A DNA stretch of 64,000 nucleotides from Phocaeicola massiliensis B84634 = Timone 84634 = DSM 17679 = JCM 13223 (GCF_000382445.1 NZ_KB905472.1:2280602-2344601); one strand, 5' to 3'. Numbered from the stretch's first letter, positions 7,993 to 15,152 are shown. The notes: generated by a model from the sequence alone, not told the origin. Program-made: numbers and translations.

Positions 7993-8220
7993 CTATTTTG
8001 CAGGTTTCCACTCGATAGTTATCACGGCATCGAGTTTACCGCTACCTTTGCAGACCGGGCAATCAACTTTCACCCGTTCCCGTTGTTCCTCTCCCCAAAA
8101 GAAACCGTTACCGTGGCAATAGCTACACCGGTGGCCTTTGCTGGAGATACTTTCTTTCTGATTTCCCTCTCCGATAAACATGGGAGGCGAAATCGTTATA
8201 ACTTGATTATTTTTACTCAT
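7993..8220 (-). CDS. Second small phage protein with DnaJ-type zinc-finger motifs
   Basis: 75 residues with CSYCHGNG and CPVCKGSG, the two CxxCxGxG motifs of the DnaJ zinc region, about 24 residues apart. It is a distant paralogue of the protein at 5140-5382; both lack a J domain. It sits between the ATPase gene (8232) and the DUF2786 gene (7984), within the early operon. Confidence 0.7.
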   Translation of the reverse strand: MSKNNQVITISPPMFIGEGNQKESISSKGHRCSYCHGNGFFWGEEQRERVKVDCPVCKGSGKLDAVITIEWKPAK

Positions 8221-8231
8221 TTCCGTTCGTT

Positions 8232-8852
8232 TTAAGCGTTATCTCCCCAATATCTTACCGCACCCTCATCCCAAATTGTAAAATGCCCCACGGAGCCGAA
8301 AAAGCGGCCTTTCGAGAAAGCCCGAAACCCCTCCACGTAAATTTTCAGGGCGGCATCATACATCACTTTCTTTGCGCTCCGACCATCAGGGTTCCGGCCA
8401 TCTGCATGGCTGATAAAAATCAGCAGCTTGTTCCGGTGCGCCTCCTTAAATTTGATGTATTCTTTATAGCTCATTTGGGTGTATTGGAAACTGTCAATGA
8501 CGTAAAAATCGGGGCTTTTATGCTTATCCATTCTTTCACCAAGCTCGGACATCGGCTCACAGTCAAGCAGCTGGAAACGGCGGTTTACCTCGGCCATGTT
8601 GAAACGGCGGAGCGTGTTCTGCATGGTGAGGCTCGCACCCTCTTCGAGGCTGTCATAAGCCACCCGCCCAAACTTTGCCAGCTCTTTACAAAGCTGCATG
8701 ACAAAGCTGCTTTTCCCGTTACCACTATTGCCCCAAATAAACCAAACGCCAATCCGTTCAGGCTCTCCGAAAACGTCCGCCCATGCGCCTGTCAGCTTGA
8801 GCGTTTCTTTCTTCATGCTTACTGCTTCTGTTACCGATAATGCCCGTGCCAT
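8232..8852 (-). CDS. P-loop ATPase of phage early region
   Basis: 206 residues with a Walker A motif GNSGNGKSS (about residues 41-49) and a Walker B-like DFYVIDS (about 115-121). A SHADGRNPDGRS segment follows in the place of sensor or loop residues. The layout (P-loop after one beta strand, then FVMQLCKELAKFGRVAYDSLEEG) is RecA/KaiC-like rather than MuB-like. It is separate from the MuB gene at 9357-10238, so the phage has two distinct ATPases. Its role could be in recombination, replication or DNA protection; the sequence does not decide. The spacing to the upstream gene is 3 bp. Confidence 0.7.
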   Translation of the reverse strand: MARALSVTEAVSMKKETLKLTGAWADVFGEPERIGVWFIWGNSGNGKSSFVMQLCKELAKFGRVAYDSLEEGASLTMQNTLRRFNMAEVNRRFQLLDCEPMSELGERMDKHKSPDFYVIDSFQYTQMSYKEYIKFKEAHRNKLLIFISHADGRNPDGRSAKKVMYDAALKIYVEGFRAFSKGRFFGSVGHFTIWDEGAVRYWGDNA

Positions 8853-8855
8853 AAA

Positions 8856-9299
8856 TCAATATCTGAAATCTGTAAAATGAATAATCACTCCCTCGAATGT
8901 GTTGGAGGTCTTAAAAAACCAGCTCACGAAATCATCGAGAGTCATCCCGTCATTAGCAGCCAGCTGCTCCACGTTTAGGATACGTTTTCCGTCTATGAAA
9001 ACGGTCGGCTGCTCGACATCGGAGTCCCATGTCATTTGCACCTGCTGGATACCGATTTTTTTCAACCTTTTCACCTCCAGCTGCGGAGTATGATAAGGAC
9101 GGCCAATCCACCGGCGGATAGATAGCTCCGCATTATGGGAGTTGATAAGCTCCATGTTGTACGCCCATTTGCCCGGATCCTCACGAAACGTGTGGATCTT
9201 GGTTCCTTTAATCACTTTCTCAGGAAAGCCGGTGAGCTGGCCTCTTTTCAAATGGCCTGCCGGGAACCGGCTTGCGAGTGGTAAAACAATTTGTTTCAT
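8856..9299 (-). CDS. ASCH/PUA-like phage protein
   Basis: 147 residues. The N-terminal half has the arrangement GHLKRGQLTGFPEKVIKGTKIHTFREDPGKW, then a basic segment ELSIRRWIGRPYHTPQLEV and KKIGIQQVQM, which is the pattern of ASCH/PUA-fold phage proteins (K.HT.R....W..G.......W...PY......). Such folds bind RNA or modified bases. The C-terminal part (TLDDFVSWFF) looks like a small added helix pair. The assignment is from motif layout only. Confidence 0.5.
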   Translation of the reverse strand: MKQIVLPLASRFPAGHLKRGQLTGFPEKVIKGTKIHTFREDPGKWAYNMELINSHNAELSIRRWIGRPYHTPQLEVKRLKKIGIQQVQMTWDSDVEQPTVFIDGKRILNVEQLAANDGMTLDDFVSWFFKTSNTFEGVIIHFTDFRY

Positions 9300-9356
9300 A
9301 TACTTTTTGAATTACGTTCAAACGCCGTTCAACCAGCGTTTGAACAGGGTTTTATA

Positions 9357-10238
9357 CTATTTCGCTGCCGCCACCTTTTTCTCCCGGTGAATGGCATCTT
9401 TCACGCATCGCAAATCAAACTCCGATTTTTCCGTCACATCGATCACGTTTGCAATAAGTTTTTTATCCATCAGTCCGTTGGCTTGGCAAATGGCAAATAC
9501 ATCATTATGGGAGGTTGGTTCCAGCTCAAAGAACTTACGCCCAATGCGGGAATAAATCTCGTTATAGCCTTTCCGGTTGTGGTTCAAACCGCAGTCAATA
9601 CGATGCTGGATGTAATCGGTGGATAAGAAAGTAATCCCGCATTTGCCCTCCAGCCGGTTATACAGGTTGATAAAGTAGTGAAACACGTTATCATTCAACT
9701 TATCACCCTCATCGAACACCAAAAGTGGATTTTCCATCTGTATGATGCTCTCGATGGCCAAGTCCAATATTTCACGGATACGCATCCCGCAAGTCTTAAA
9801 ACCGAGTTTACGGGCGATCTCCCGAACAAAATCACCTTTCCGCATATCCTCATCACAAAGGATGACGAACACCTCATGATTCTTTTGTGCGTACATGGTG
9901 GCTGTCGTTGTTTTGCCACATCCCGCACCACCCACGATCCAGCGGACTTTTTTAAATTCCTGCGCATCGCTCAGGGCATACCATATCTCCTGAAAGGAGT
10001 TCGTTTCCACGAGCTGCCAACCGGTGGCCGCAGCTGCAGGGGTTATCTGAGAGATGATATTGCGGAACATATCATCACTGATACTCTCATACTTGCCGTT
10101 AACCACGGCACTCAATGTCCCGGCAGATACGCCGTTCAAACTTGCCGCAGCCTTTTTTTGGCTGGAATACTTTGCTGCATATACCCGGAGAGCTTCACGG
10201 ATACTGTCTTTCTCTTGCTGTGTCATTGTACTGTTCAT
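9357..10238 (-). CDS. MuB-like transposition ATPase with N-terminal HTH
   Basis: 293 residues. Residues about 10-65 form a Cro/CI-type helix-turn-helix (KKAAASLNGVSAGTLSAVVNGKY), as in MuB and TnsC relatives. The AAA+ core has Walker A GGAGCGKTTT (about 102-111) and Walker B PLLVFDEGD (about 170). MuB binds target DNA with ATP, delivers it to the MuA transpososome and enforces target immunity. It lies 11 bp after the transposase stop, the standard Mu order A-B. Confidence 0.88.
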   Translation of the reverse strand: MNSTMTQQEKDSIREALRVYAAKYSSQKKAAASLNGVSAGTLSAVVNGKYESISDDMFRNIISQITPAAAATGWQLVETNSFQEIWYALSDAQEFKKVRWIVGGAGCGKTTTATMYAQKNHEVFVILCDEDMRKGDFVREIARKLGFKTCGMRIREILDLAIESIIQMENPLLVFDEGDKLNDNVFHYFINLYNRLEGKCGITFLSTDYIQHRIDCGLNHNRKGYNEIYSRIGRKFFELEPTSHNDVFAICQANGLMDKKLIANVIDVTEKSEFDLRCVKDAIHREKKVAAAK

Positions 10239-10249
10239 TTTATTTAGAA

Positions 10250-12322
10250 TTATAATTTTCCTGCTACTTTCTTTTCATTCAGGCGGATGTCACCATTCAG
10301 CTGGTCAAACGTGATGTTGCTTATTAGCTTTGTCACCTTACCGGCGGAGAGCTGTTCCGGATCCTGACTGTACCGGCGGACTCGGCGTTCAATTTCACGC
10401 TCCGTTTCGCTCTTTGCACCTTTCAATTTCGGACGTTTGAGTCCCTGTTGTTCCATACTCACGCCGTGCGCCTGCTCGATGATACGTGCATCAACCTGAC
10501 GCTCGATGCGATCCTCCGTGTTCGCCTCTATATTCCGGCGGATAAAGGACATTTCGCCCTCGGTCTGTTCCTGAATATTCCGGTGGATGACGATATAAGG
10601 CTCTGCAGTTCGTACAAATCGCAGCTCTCCGGCTTTATCTTTCTTGTATAGCCGTACCGAAGTATGGTCATAAGGATCGTACATGGTGTAGAACTTTTGC
10701 CCTCTGTTTTTTCTTAGGAATTCATGGTCGGGAACACCCGGAACCTCGTAAACCTCGTATGTAAACTCACGTTTTTTAATGGTTATTTTCAGACCGTTAT
10801 CTGTGTAAGTGGAGGGTTTATCAGTCATCACCCAAAACATCTCGATCATGTCGAGAACACCCACTGTCGGGGTATCAGGGTTCACGCTATTTTGGTACAT
10901 CTCGATGCGGTTCACCCCGGTAGCAAAATGCTTGCTTTCGTTCCATTCTTTCCGGGCGGCAGCGTATGCTGCTTTCAGTTCGGCCAAAGTGTAAAGTTTA
11001 TCCTTGTTCGCCTCGATACGCTCTAAATTCGGGCGGCTCGTGTCCTTTTTGGTGGTGATATTTTGACCGGTGAACCTCCAATCCTTATGCAGAACCTCAG
11101 CCTGAAAACGTCCGAAAACGCTCTCTATCGTTTTGGATTGCCCGCTGTATGGAGCCGTGGTTCTATGAACATGGCCGACAATCTTATCAAAGAAATGGCT
11201 ATTCTGCAGTTTCTTGTGGCCTCCCTGATTATCATGCACCAGCTCGTAAGGCTTATGACCTGATACCTGAATGGCCATGCGGTAGGCATTATATTGCGCC
11301 TCGTAGTCCTCGCTGTCTGAAATATGGTATCCCAAAAATACCTCCGAATAAGCATCGATGACCTCGTAAACCTGAGTGGTACGAACCACCAGCTTACCGT
11401 CCTTGTCATAGTCTTTATAGTACAAATTGATTTTCGTACCATCACCATACCACAAGGAGTCACGCATCGAGGGAAGCTCGGTTTTATTCTTGCGGCTGTA
11501 ACGCTGGTGAGCTTTCAGCTCCCCGTGAACGGCATCGTACCATAACGGTTCGATGTCAGGACGGTTCAGGAATTGCCGGAGGCTCTGAATGCTCCGGAGC
11601 TGCTTCCAACCTTTCTCATCTGCAATCCGGTTGAATTCCACGAATATTTGAGCATCTGTATAAACGGGAACGCTGCTCCGCTTTAACGCTATAATCATGT
11701 TACCGGCTTCCTCGGTTATTTTCAGGGTATTGCCATTTCCCATTTTCTTGCTGATCAAGCAGGAGTAACCCTCTTTTTTGTATTGGTTTATTTTGTCTTT
11801 CAGCCGGGCGGCGTTTTCAGGTAGCGTATGGCCATAAGAGTCACGGAGGCGGTCTGCCGTTCCGATAATCGTTTCCCATACTTTCTTTGTACTTCCACCC
11901 AAAGCCTTGCGATAGCCCTCCCGGTCATTCAGGATCGATATCAACTCGTTCAGTACCGAGGCGTTTATGGTGTATTCCTCTTTTTTCCTTTCGGTAAGGC
12001 TCACCATCTCGCCGGCCTTGTCATACCGGTAATCCTCAAAGAATGTTCGGGCGGCATCATCTATTTTAAGCCTGTCTTTCATGCACTGCTCTTTGATTAG
12101 CTCCACCGGATCACCATACTTTTGCTCAAAGCGGATCCGGTAACGTTCAGGTAGGGAGGAATAGACATATAAAGCGATGTTTCCTCCACCGCCTCCACGA
12201 GAAATAACATCAACACGTTTCCTGTATTGCAAGGACTTCAATGTTCCGGGTTTTATTACCGGATCATTTCCTGATGTTAATTCATCGTAAGTTGCACATA
12301 CTGTTTTTCCAAAATACTCCAT
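10250..12322 (-). CDS. MuA-like DDE transposase
   Basis: 690 residues, close to Mu A (663). It has an N-terminal DNA-binding region with a glycine run (SRGGGGGN) and YSSLPERYR, a middle HTH-rich region, and an rve-type catalytic core. Catalytic residues are visible as D294 (LWYGDGTKI), D364 (ELVHDNQGG) and E400 (KTIESVFGRF), giving an exact DD35E spacing. A C-terminal Mu-type region (basic, about 600-690) would contact MuB. It is the first large gene of the early operon and would cut and join the phage ends during integration and replicative transposition. Confidence 0.93.
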   Translation of the reverse strand: MEYFGKTVCATYDELTSGNDPVIKPGTLKSLQYRKRVDVISRGGGGGNIALYVYSSLPERYRIRFEQKYGDPVELIKEQCMKDRLKIDDAARTFFEDYRYDKAGEMVSLTERKKEEYTINASVLNELISILNDREGYRKALGGSTKKVWETIIGTADRLRDSYGHTLPENAARLKDKINQYKKEGYSCLISKKMGNGNTLKITEEAGNMIIALKRSSVPVYTDAQIFVEFNRIADEKGWKQLRSIQSLRQFLNRPDIEPLWYDAVHGELKAHQRYSRKNKTELPSMRDSLWYGDGTKINLYYKDYDKDGKLVVRTTQVYEVIDAYSEVFLGYHISDSEDYEAQYNAYRMAIQVSGHKPYELVHDNQGGHKKLQNSHFFDKIVGHVHRTTAPYSGQSKTIESVFGRFQAEVLHKDWRFTGQNITTKKDTSRPNLERIEANKDKLYTLAELKAAYAAARKEWNESKHFATGVNRIEMYQNSVNPDTPTVGVLDMIEMFWVMTDKPSTYTDNGLKITIKKREFTYEVYEVPGVPDHEFLRKNRGQKFYTMYDPYDHTSVRLYKKDKAGELRFVRTAEPYIVIHRNIQEQTEGEMSFIRRNIEANTEDRIERQVDARIIEQAHGVSMEQQGLKRPKLKGAKSETEREIERRVRRYSQDPEQLSAGKVTKLISNITFDQLNGDIRLNEKKVAGKL

Positions 12323-12339
12323 ACCTTTTTAAACTTTGT

Positions 12340-12381
12340 CCCCGGAGGCGGAGTCGAACCACCTCAAAAGACCGTCCGGGA
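12340..12381 (-). other. tRNA-like minihelix (acceptor stem plus T-arm) upstream of the transposase
   Basis: Read on the minus strand, a 7-nt arm tCCCGGA (12381-12375), an 11-nt linker, a 5-bp T-stem GGTGG / CCGCC with loop TTCGACT (which fits the T-loop consensus TTCRANY), then TCCGGGG and ACA. The outer arms pair over 7 bp (one wobble), so the element folds like the upper half of a tRNA without D-arm or anticodon arm. It ends 18 bp before the transposase start codon. It may be a leader RNA element or a tRNA/tmRNA relic; the function is inferred, not shown. Confidence 0.45.
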
Positions 12382-12417
12382 TTTTTCTTACCTTTGCAAA
12401 ATCAAATCGTTATCATC

Positions 12418-12738
12418 ATGGAAACATCATTTTGTATCACTTTTTACATTGATCAGGAGATTGCCCAGCCTGACAACGTTCGCACAGCGTTTGCAAATCA
12501 GCTAAGGAGATTGAACCTGAGATACAGAAGTAAGCCTTATTATCCCGAATCCGGATGGTTAACCCCCGCGTTTGGAGTTCCGGTGGAGTTGAGTTTCTAT
12601 ACGTCAATTCCAAAAGGCCGGCCAAGCGGAAGTAAGGCTCTTCATCAAGCTCTAAAAAACGCCGTGAACGAGATTGAGAGGGAACATAAGGAGGTTGTAA
12701 AGACAGCCATAGAGAGGGCGTGTCATCCATCTCGTTGA
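12418..12738 (+). CDS. Possible small phage gene antisense to 12437-12844
   Basis: 106-residue frame starting METSFCITFYID, with plausible helices (NQLRRLNLRY, NEIEREHKEVVKTAIERA). A TACCTTTG box at 12390-12397 lies 20 bp before the ATG, a good Bacteroides-type -7 element, although no TTTG is seen at -33. It overlaps a minus-strand gene for about 300 bp, so at least one of the two frames may be partly a shadow. I do not recognise the product. If real it is a single plus-strand gene inside the minus-strand early operon, as expected for a moron. Confidence 0.4.
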   Translation: METSFCITFYIDQEIAQPDNVRTAFANQLRRLNLRYRSKPYYPESGWLTPAFGVPVELSFYTSIPKGRPSGSKALHQALKNAVNEIEREHKEVVKTAIERACHPSR

Positions 12739-12844
12739 CGATTTCGGGGCATCTTGCGGAGTACAAGGTTCTTTCCGCATCAAGCAGATCTTCAAACGAT
12801 TTTCTGATAGTGTCATCTTCTTTAACGTGAAATACTCTTTTCAT
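12437..12844 (-). CDS. Hypothetical phage early protein
   Basis: 135-residue frame. The start is well supported by tight packing (2-bp gap to the gene upstream) and a natural N-terminus, MKRVFHVKEDDTIRKSFEDLLDAERT. From about residue 43 onward it is antisense to the frame at 12418-12738 and its composition becomes less convincing. I do not recognise a family. Confidence 0.5.
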   Translation of the reverse strand: MKRVFHVKEDDTIRKSFEDLLDAERTLYSARCPEIVNEMDDTPSLWLSLQPPYVPSQSRSRRFLELDEEPYFRLAGLLELTYRNSTPPELQTRGLTIRIRDNKAYFCISGSISLADLQTLCERCQAGQSPDQCKK

Positions 12845-12846
12845 GA

Positions 12847-13065
12847 TTAATCCTCCTTTATATTTAATGGTACTTTTTTAATCAGGCGGGCGGCATTGGC
12901 AAAATTCAAGACTACCACTATAATAGCCCATATCGGACTATCATCAGTTATACATAAAAAGCATAAACTTAGGCAGAAATACCACACGTAAAACTTTTGC
13001 CTCGCAGTCAAAGAGAAATACTCCCTGAACTCATCTCCAAAGAGAAGTAACAACACCTCTTTCAT
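12847..13065 (-). CDS. Small phage membrane protein
   Basis: 72 residues with two hydrophobic stretches, FYVWYFCLSLCFLCI and WAIIVVVLNFANAA, separated by a short acidic loop, so probably a two-pass inner-membrane protein. It overlaps the upstream gene by 4 bp (ATGA-type). The function is unknown; small membrane proteins in this place in temperate phages are often exclusion factors, but nothing in the sequence proves that. Confidence 0.5.
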   Translation of the reverse strand: MKEVLLLLFGDEFREYFSLTARQKFYVWYFCLSLCFLCITDDSPIWAIIVVVLNFANAARLIKKVPLNIKED

Positions 13066-13247
13066 ACCGCCTCCTTTTGATCTCCGATTTCAACACCTCC
13101 ACGTTCAAGGGCTACCTTACGGATAAGCCTCGCCTTGCTGCTGTTACTGCGATAAACCAGTGCCTCCCAAACGGCTTTGCTCGTGACTTTAAAATCCTTT
13201 GAGATTTTCTTGATCTCACCACGATCTACTACTATTCGCTTTCTCAT
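13062..13247 (-). CDS. Small HTH-like phage regulator (Ner/Cro position)
   Basis: 61 basic residues: EIKKISKDFKVTSKAVWEALVYRSNSSKARLIRKVALERGG. The first part reads as a helix-turn-helix in which the Asp-Phe-x-Val turn and the SKAVWEAL recognition helix are plausible. It is the first gene of the early operon and divergent from the CI-type repressor across a 150-bp control region, exactly where Ner/Cro proteins sit. Confidence 0.6.
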   Translation of the reverse strand: MRKRIVVDRGEIKKISKDFKVTSKAVWEALVYRSNSSKARLIRKVALERGGVEIGDQKEAV

Positions 13248-13343
13248 ATCACATTGTTTTTAAAAGTTATTCATTGTCATATCAGCCGTTTTCACTACCT
13301 TTACAGCCGGTAATATTAATACGGTGATGCAAATATATAGGAT

Positions 13344-13377
13344 AATTATCACAATATAAAGCAAAATCGTGATTATT
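13344..13377. promoter_or_regulatory. Candidate repressor operator between divergent phage regulators
   Basis: Inverted half-sites AATTATCAC (13344-13352) and GTGATTATT (13369-13377), matching in 8 of 9 positions; a further GTGAT at 13324-13328 may be a third half-site. They lie between the early operon start (13,247) and the repressor start (13,398), so binding could control both. Confidence 0.5.
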
Positions 13378-13397
13378 TTCACAGAAAGAATAAAATT

Positions 13398-14054
13398 ATG
13401 ATTGAACGAATTAGCCAATTTATACAAAATCAAGGGATTAGCGTTAGATCTTTTGAACAGTCAATATCTGCGAGCGATGGCATGATTAGGCGAGCCATAA
13501 ATAATAAAACAGATATTCAAAGCAAATGGCTTTCCGTTATTGCGGATAATTATCCTCACCTCAATTTAGAATGGCTAATAACAGGGCGAGGCTCTATGCT
13601 AAAGGAAACCCCACAGCCGCTATCACTCCCGACTATTAATTATGAATATAAGGGAGCACCTTACTACAATGTAGATTTTATCGGTGGATTTGATCTCGTT
13701 TTAAATGATCAAACAATTAATCCGGATTACTATATAAATTTTGAGCCTTACAATAAACCCGGTGTTGTGTGGTGTAATATTACAGGTCATTCTATGGAAC
13801 CCGAATTAAGCAACGGAGACTATATCGCCCTCAAAGAAATGACCGATCCCGTCCAATATCTCCCCTATGGAGAAATATATGCCATCGTGACAGAAAGCTA
13901 TCGGACTGTTAAACGAATAGGAAAAGCAGACCAAAAAGATTTTATTCGCTTAATCCCCACCAATAAAAGCCCGGAATACAGTCCGCAAGACATTCCTATT
14001 TCCATGATACAGAAAGTATACGCAGTATTAGGAAGTATGCACAGATTGTTCTAA
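13398..14054 (+). CDS. CI-type phage repressor (HTH + S24 peptidase)
   Basis: 218 residues. An N-terminal HTH (VRSFEQSISASDGMIRRAINNK, about 16-40) is followed by a linker and a LexA/CI S24 domain. The nucleophile serine is in ITGHSMEPEL and the general-base lysine is in YRTVKRIGK. Such repressors cleave themselves when RecA is activated, which would relieve repression of the transposition operon. It is transcribed divergently from that operon and is the outermost gene at this end of the prophage. It is AT-rich compared with the early genes, as often seen for lysogeny genes. Confidence 0.9.
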   Translation: MIERISQFIQNQGISVRSFEQSISASDGMIRRAINNKTDIQSKWLSVIADNYPHLNLEWLITGRGSMLKETPQPLSLPTINYEYKGAPYYNVDFIGGFDLVLNDQTINPDYYINFEPYNKPGVVWCNITGHSMEPELSNGDYIALKEMTDPVQYLPYGEIYAIVTESYRTVKRIGKADQKDFIRLIPTNKSPEYSPQDIPISMIQKVYAVLGSMHRLF

Positions 14055-14117
14055 ATAAAAGAGACACACGCACGTTTTCAACACAAATAAAACAGAAATT
14101 GCCAGATACCTTTTTAT

Positions 14118-14152
14118 AAATCAGCATATTACTCTATTATATATGCTGATTT
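14118..14152 (+). terminator. Terminator after the phage repressor
   Basis: Perfect 12-bp stem AAATCAGCATAT / ATATGCTGATTT with an 11-nt loop, followed by a T-containing stretch, 64 bp after the repressor stop. Confidence 0.6.
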
Positions 14153-14263
14153 GCATTATTCTTTATATGGTATTTTCCCCCCTTGAATAATACATAAAGC
14201 CATAAAAACGGGTAGTAAAATGGTAACTTGTATAATTCAACCCATCTTAATTTTGCTTAAATT

Positions 14264-14349
14264 GCATATCCAAACGCATACCCAATCAACACATTTCGTT
14301 TTTTTCTTGACAAATTTGCATACCCAAACGCATATCCTACTGCATATCC
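14264..14349 (+). repeat. 12-bp iterated GCATAYCC repeat at the prophage end
   Basis: Five copies of GCATATCC / GCATACCC start at 14264, 14276, 14318, 14330 and 14342. Within each cluster the spacing is exactly 12 bp (unit GCATAYCCAAAC), and the clusters are 42 bp apart with an ATTTCGTTTTTTT tract between them. Regular repeats next to a transposable-phage end are good candidates for transposase or repressor binding. Confidence 0.75.
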
Positions 14350-14598
14350 AATCCTCAAAAAACGAAATATTCCCGTTAAAATCGCCACTCTCCTCCCCCA
14401 TCCCTATTTTCGCTATTTTGAGCACTAAATTTCAACTATTCAAAAGTAGGAAGCCAATCTATCTATAAAGCACAAAAAGGGCTGCAAAACGCCTAAATAA
14501 AGCATTTCGCAGCCCATGTACCGCATTTCTCCTACCCTACTCTACTCCGTTTATCACATCTCCATTGCCATGTAAAGTTGACGGGCGTTCAAACCGTT

Positions 14599-14640
14599 CA
14601 AAGTAAAGTCCAAAGTAAAGCCAAAGTAAAGCAGAGTAAA
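14599..14640 (+). repeat. CAAAGTAAAG direct repeats near the prophage end
   Basis: Copies start at 14599, 14611 and 14622, followed by a degenerate CAGAGTAAAC and then TTTTCGTTTTTTC. The unit is 11-12 bp. It may belong to the transposase-binding end or to the trxA upstream region. Confidence 0.65.
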
Positions 14641-14783
14641 CTTTTCGTTTTTTCTCTCTCCCCTCTCCTATTCGTACATAACTATTTGTATATCAAAACT
14701 ATTACCGTTTATGCGGAATAACTCAATTTATCGCATTTCGTTTTATCCCCCTTAAAAGAAATTAATAACGAAAGGAGATTAAT

Positions 14784-15080
14784 ATGGAAAAATTCGATGA
14801 TTTAATTACCTCAAATATCCCTGTACTGGTAGATTTTTATGCCGAATGGTGCGGTCCGTGCAAAATGATGAAACCCATCCTGGAAGATGTAAAAGCGATG
14901 AAAGGTGAAAAAGTAAGAGTAGTCAAAGTGGATGTGGACAAACACCAAGAACTGGCTGCTTACTACCAAATACAATCTGTTCCCACACTCATGATTTTCA
15001 AAGATGGCAAGCAGTTGTGGAGACAAAGCGGTGTGCTACAAGCCAAAGAGCTAAGCGAACTGTTGGCACAATACGAATAA
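14784..15080 (+). CDS. trxA: Thioredoxin
   Basis: 98 residues with the WCGPCK active site at about residue 22, the cis-proline loop SVPTLMIF (about 65-72) and the normal thioredoxin length. It is a cytoplasmic disulfide reductase. The ATG follows a GGAG ribosome-binding site (AACGAAAGGAG). It is the first host gene after the prophage, so its promoter region borders the insertion. It is convergent with the rubrerythrin gene, with a shared terminator between. Confidence 0.93.
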   Translation: MEKFDDLITSNIPVLVDFYAEWCGPCKMMKPILEDVKAMKGEKVRVVKVDVDKHQELAAYYQIQSVPTLMIFKDGKQLWRQSGVLQAKELSELLAQYE

Positions 15081-15099
15081 CCGACGAAGAAAAACAATA

Positions 15100-15136
15100 A
15101 AAAAGACCGTGCAAAACAAATCTGCACGGCCTTTTT
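15100..15136. terminator. Shared terminator between trxA and rubrerythrin
   Basis: Stem AAAAAG-A-CCGTGCA / TGCACGG-C-CTTTTT with one mismatch and T-runs on both strands, between convergent genes. Confidence 0.85.
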
Positions 15137-15152
15137 ATTTATAATAAACTTA

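Larger units (their letters stand above)
1..14700. mobile_element. Mu-like transposable prophage, one end (partial)
   Basis: This is a contiguous block of phage genes: terminase, gp36, portal/MuF and gpG-like proteins on the plus strand; MuA-like DDE transposase, MuB-like ATPase, DUF3164, DUF1018-like, DUF2786 and small proteins on the minus strand; and a CI/S24 repressor at the outer edge. A transposase and ATP-dependent activator next to the repressor is the Mu arrangement. The phage continues beyond position 1, where the rest of the late genes (tail, lysis) and the other end must lie. The repressor-side boundary falls somewhere between 14,054 and trxA at 14,784. I cannot fix it to the base, because the second end and the target-site duplication are not in view; 14,700 is only a working limit. 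Confidence 0.9.
14055..14783. other. Gene-free stretch holding the prophage end and the trxA upstream region
   Basis: There is no convincing gene in 729 bp. It holds a terminator for the repressor (14118-14152), five GCATAYCC units (14264-14349), several TTTCGTTTT / AACGAAA boxes (near 14296, 14360, 14644, 14733), a GGGCTGC / GCAGCCC hairpin (14479-14515) and the CAAAGTAAAG repeats (14599-14640). The host-phage junction must be in here. Confidence 0.6.

Noticed and set aside
12340-12381. A complete tRNA gene
   Set aside because: No D-arm or anticodon arm; only acceptor-like and T-arm parts are present.
14264-14349. Repeat array as a CRISPR
   Set aside because: Units are 8-12 bp without unique spacers of constant length and no cas genes are near.
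14220-14468. 82-codon frame in the prophage end region
   Set aside because: Its His/Thr/Gln-rich product comes only from translating the GCATAYCC repeats.
14479-14515. GGGCTGC / GCAGCCC hairpin as a terminator of a host gene
   Set aside because: The T-run is on the minus strand, but no minus-strand gene ends here; it is left as an unexplained hairpin.
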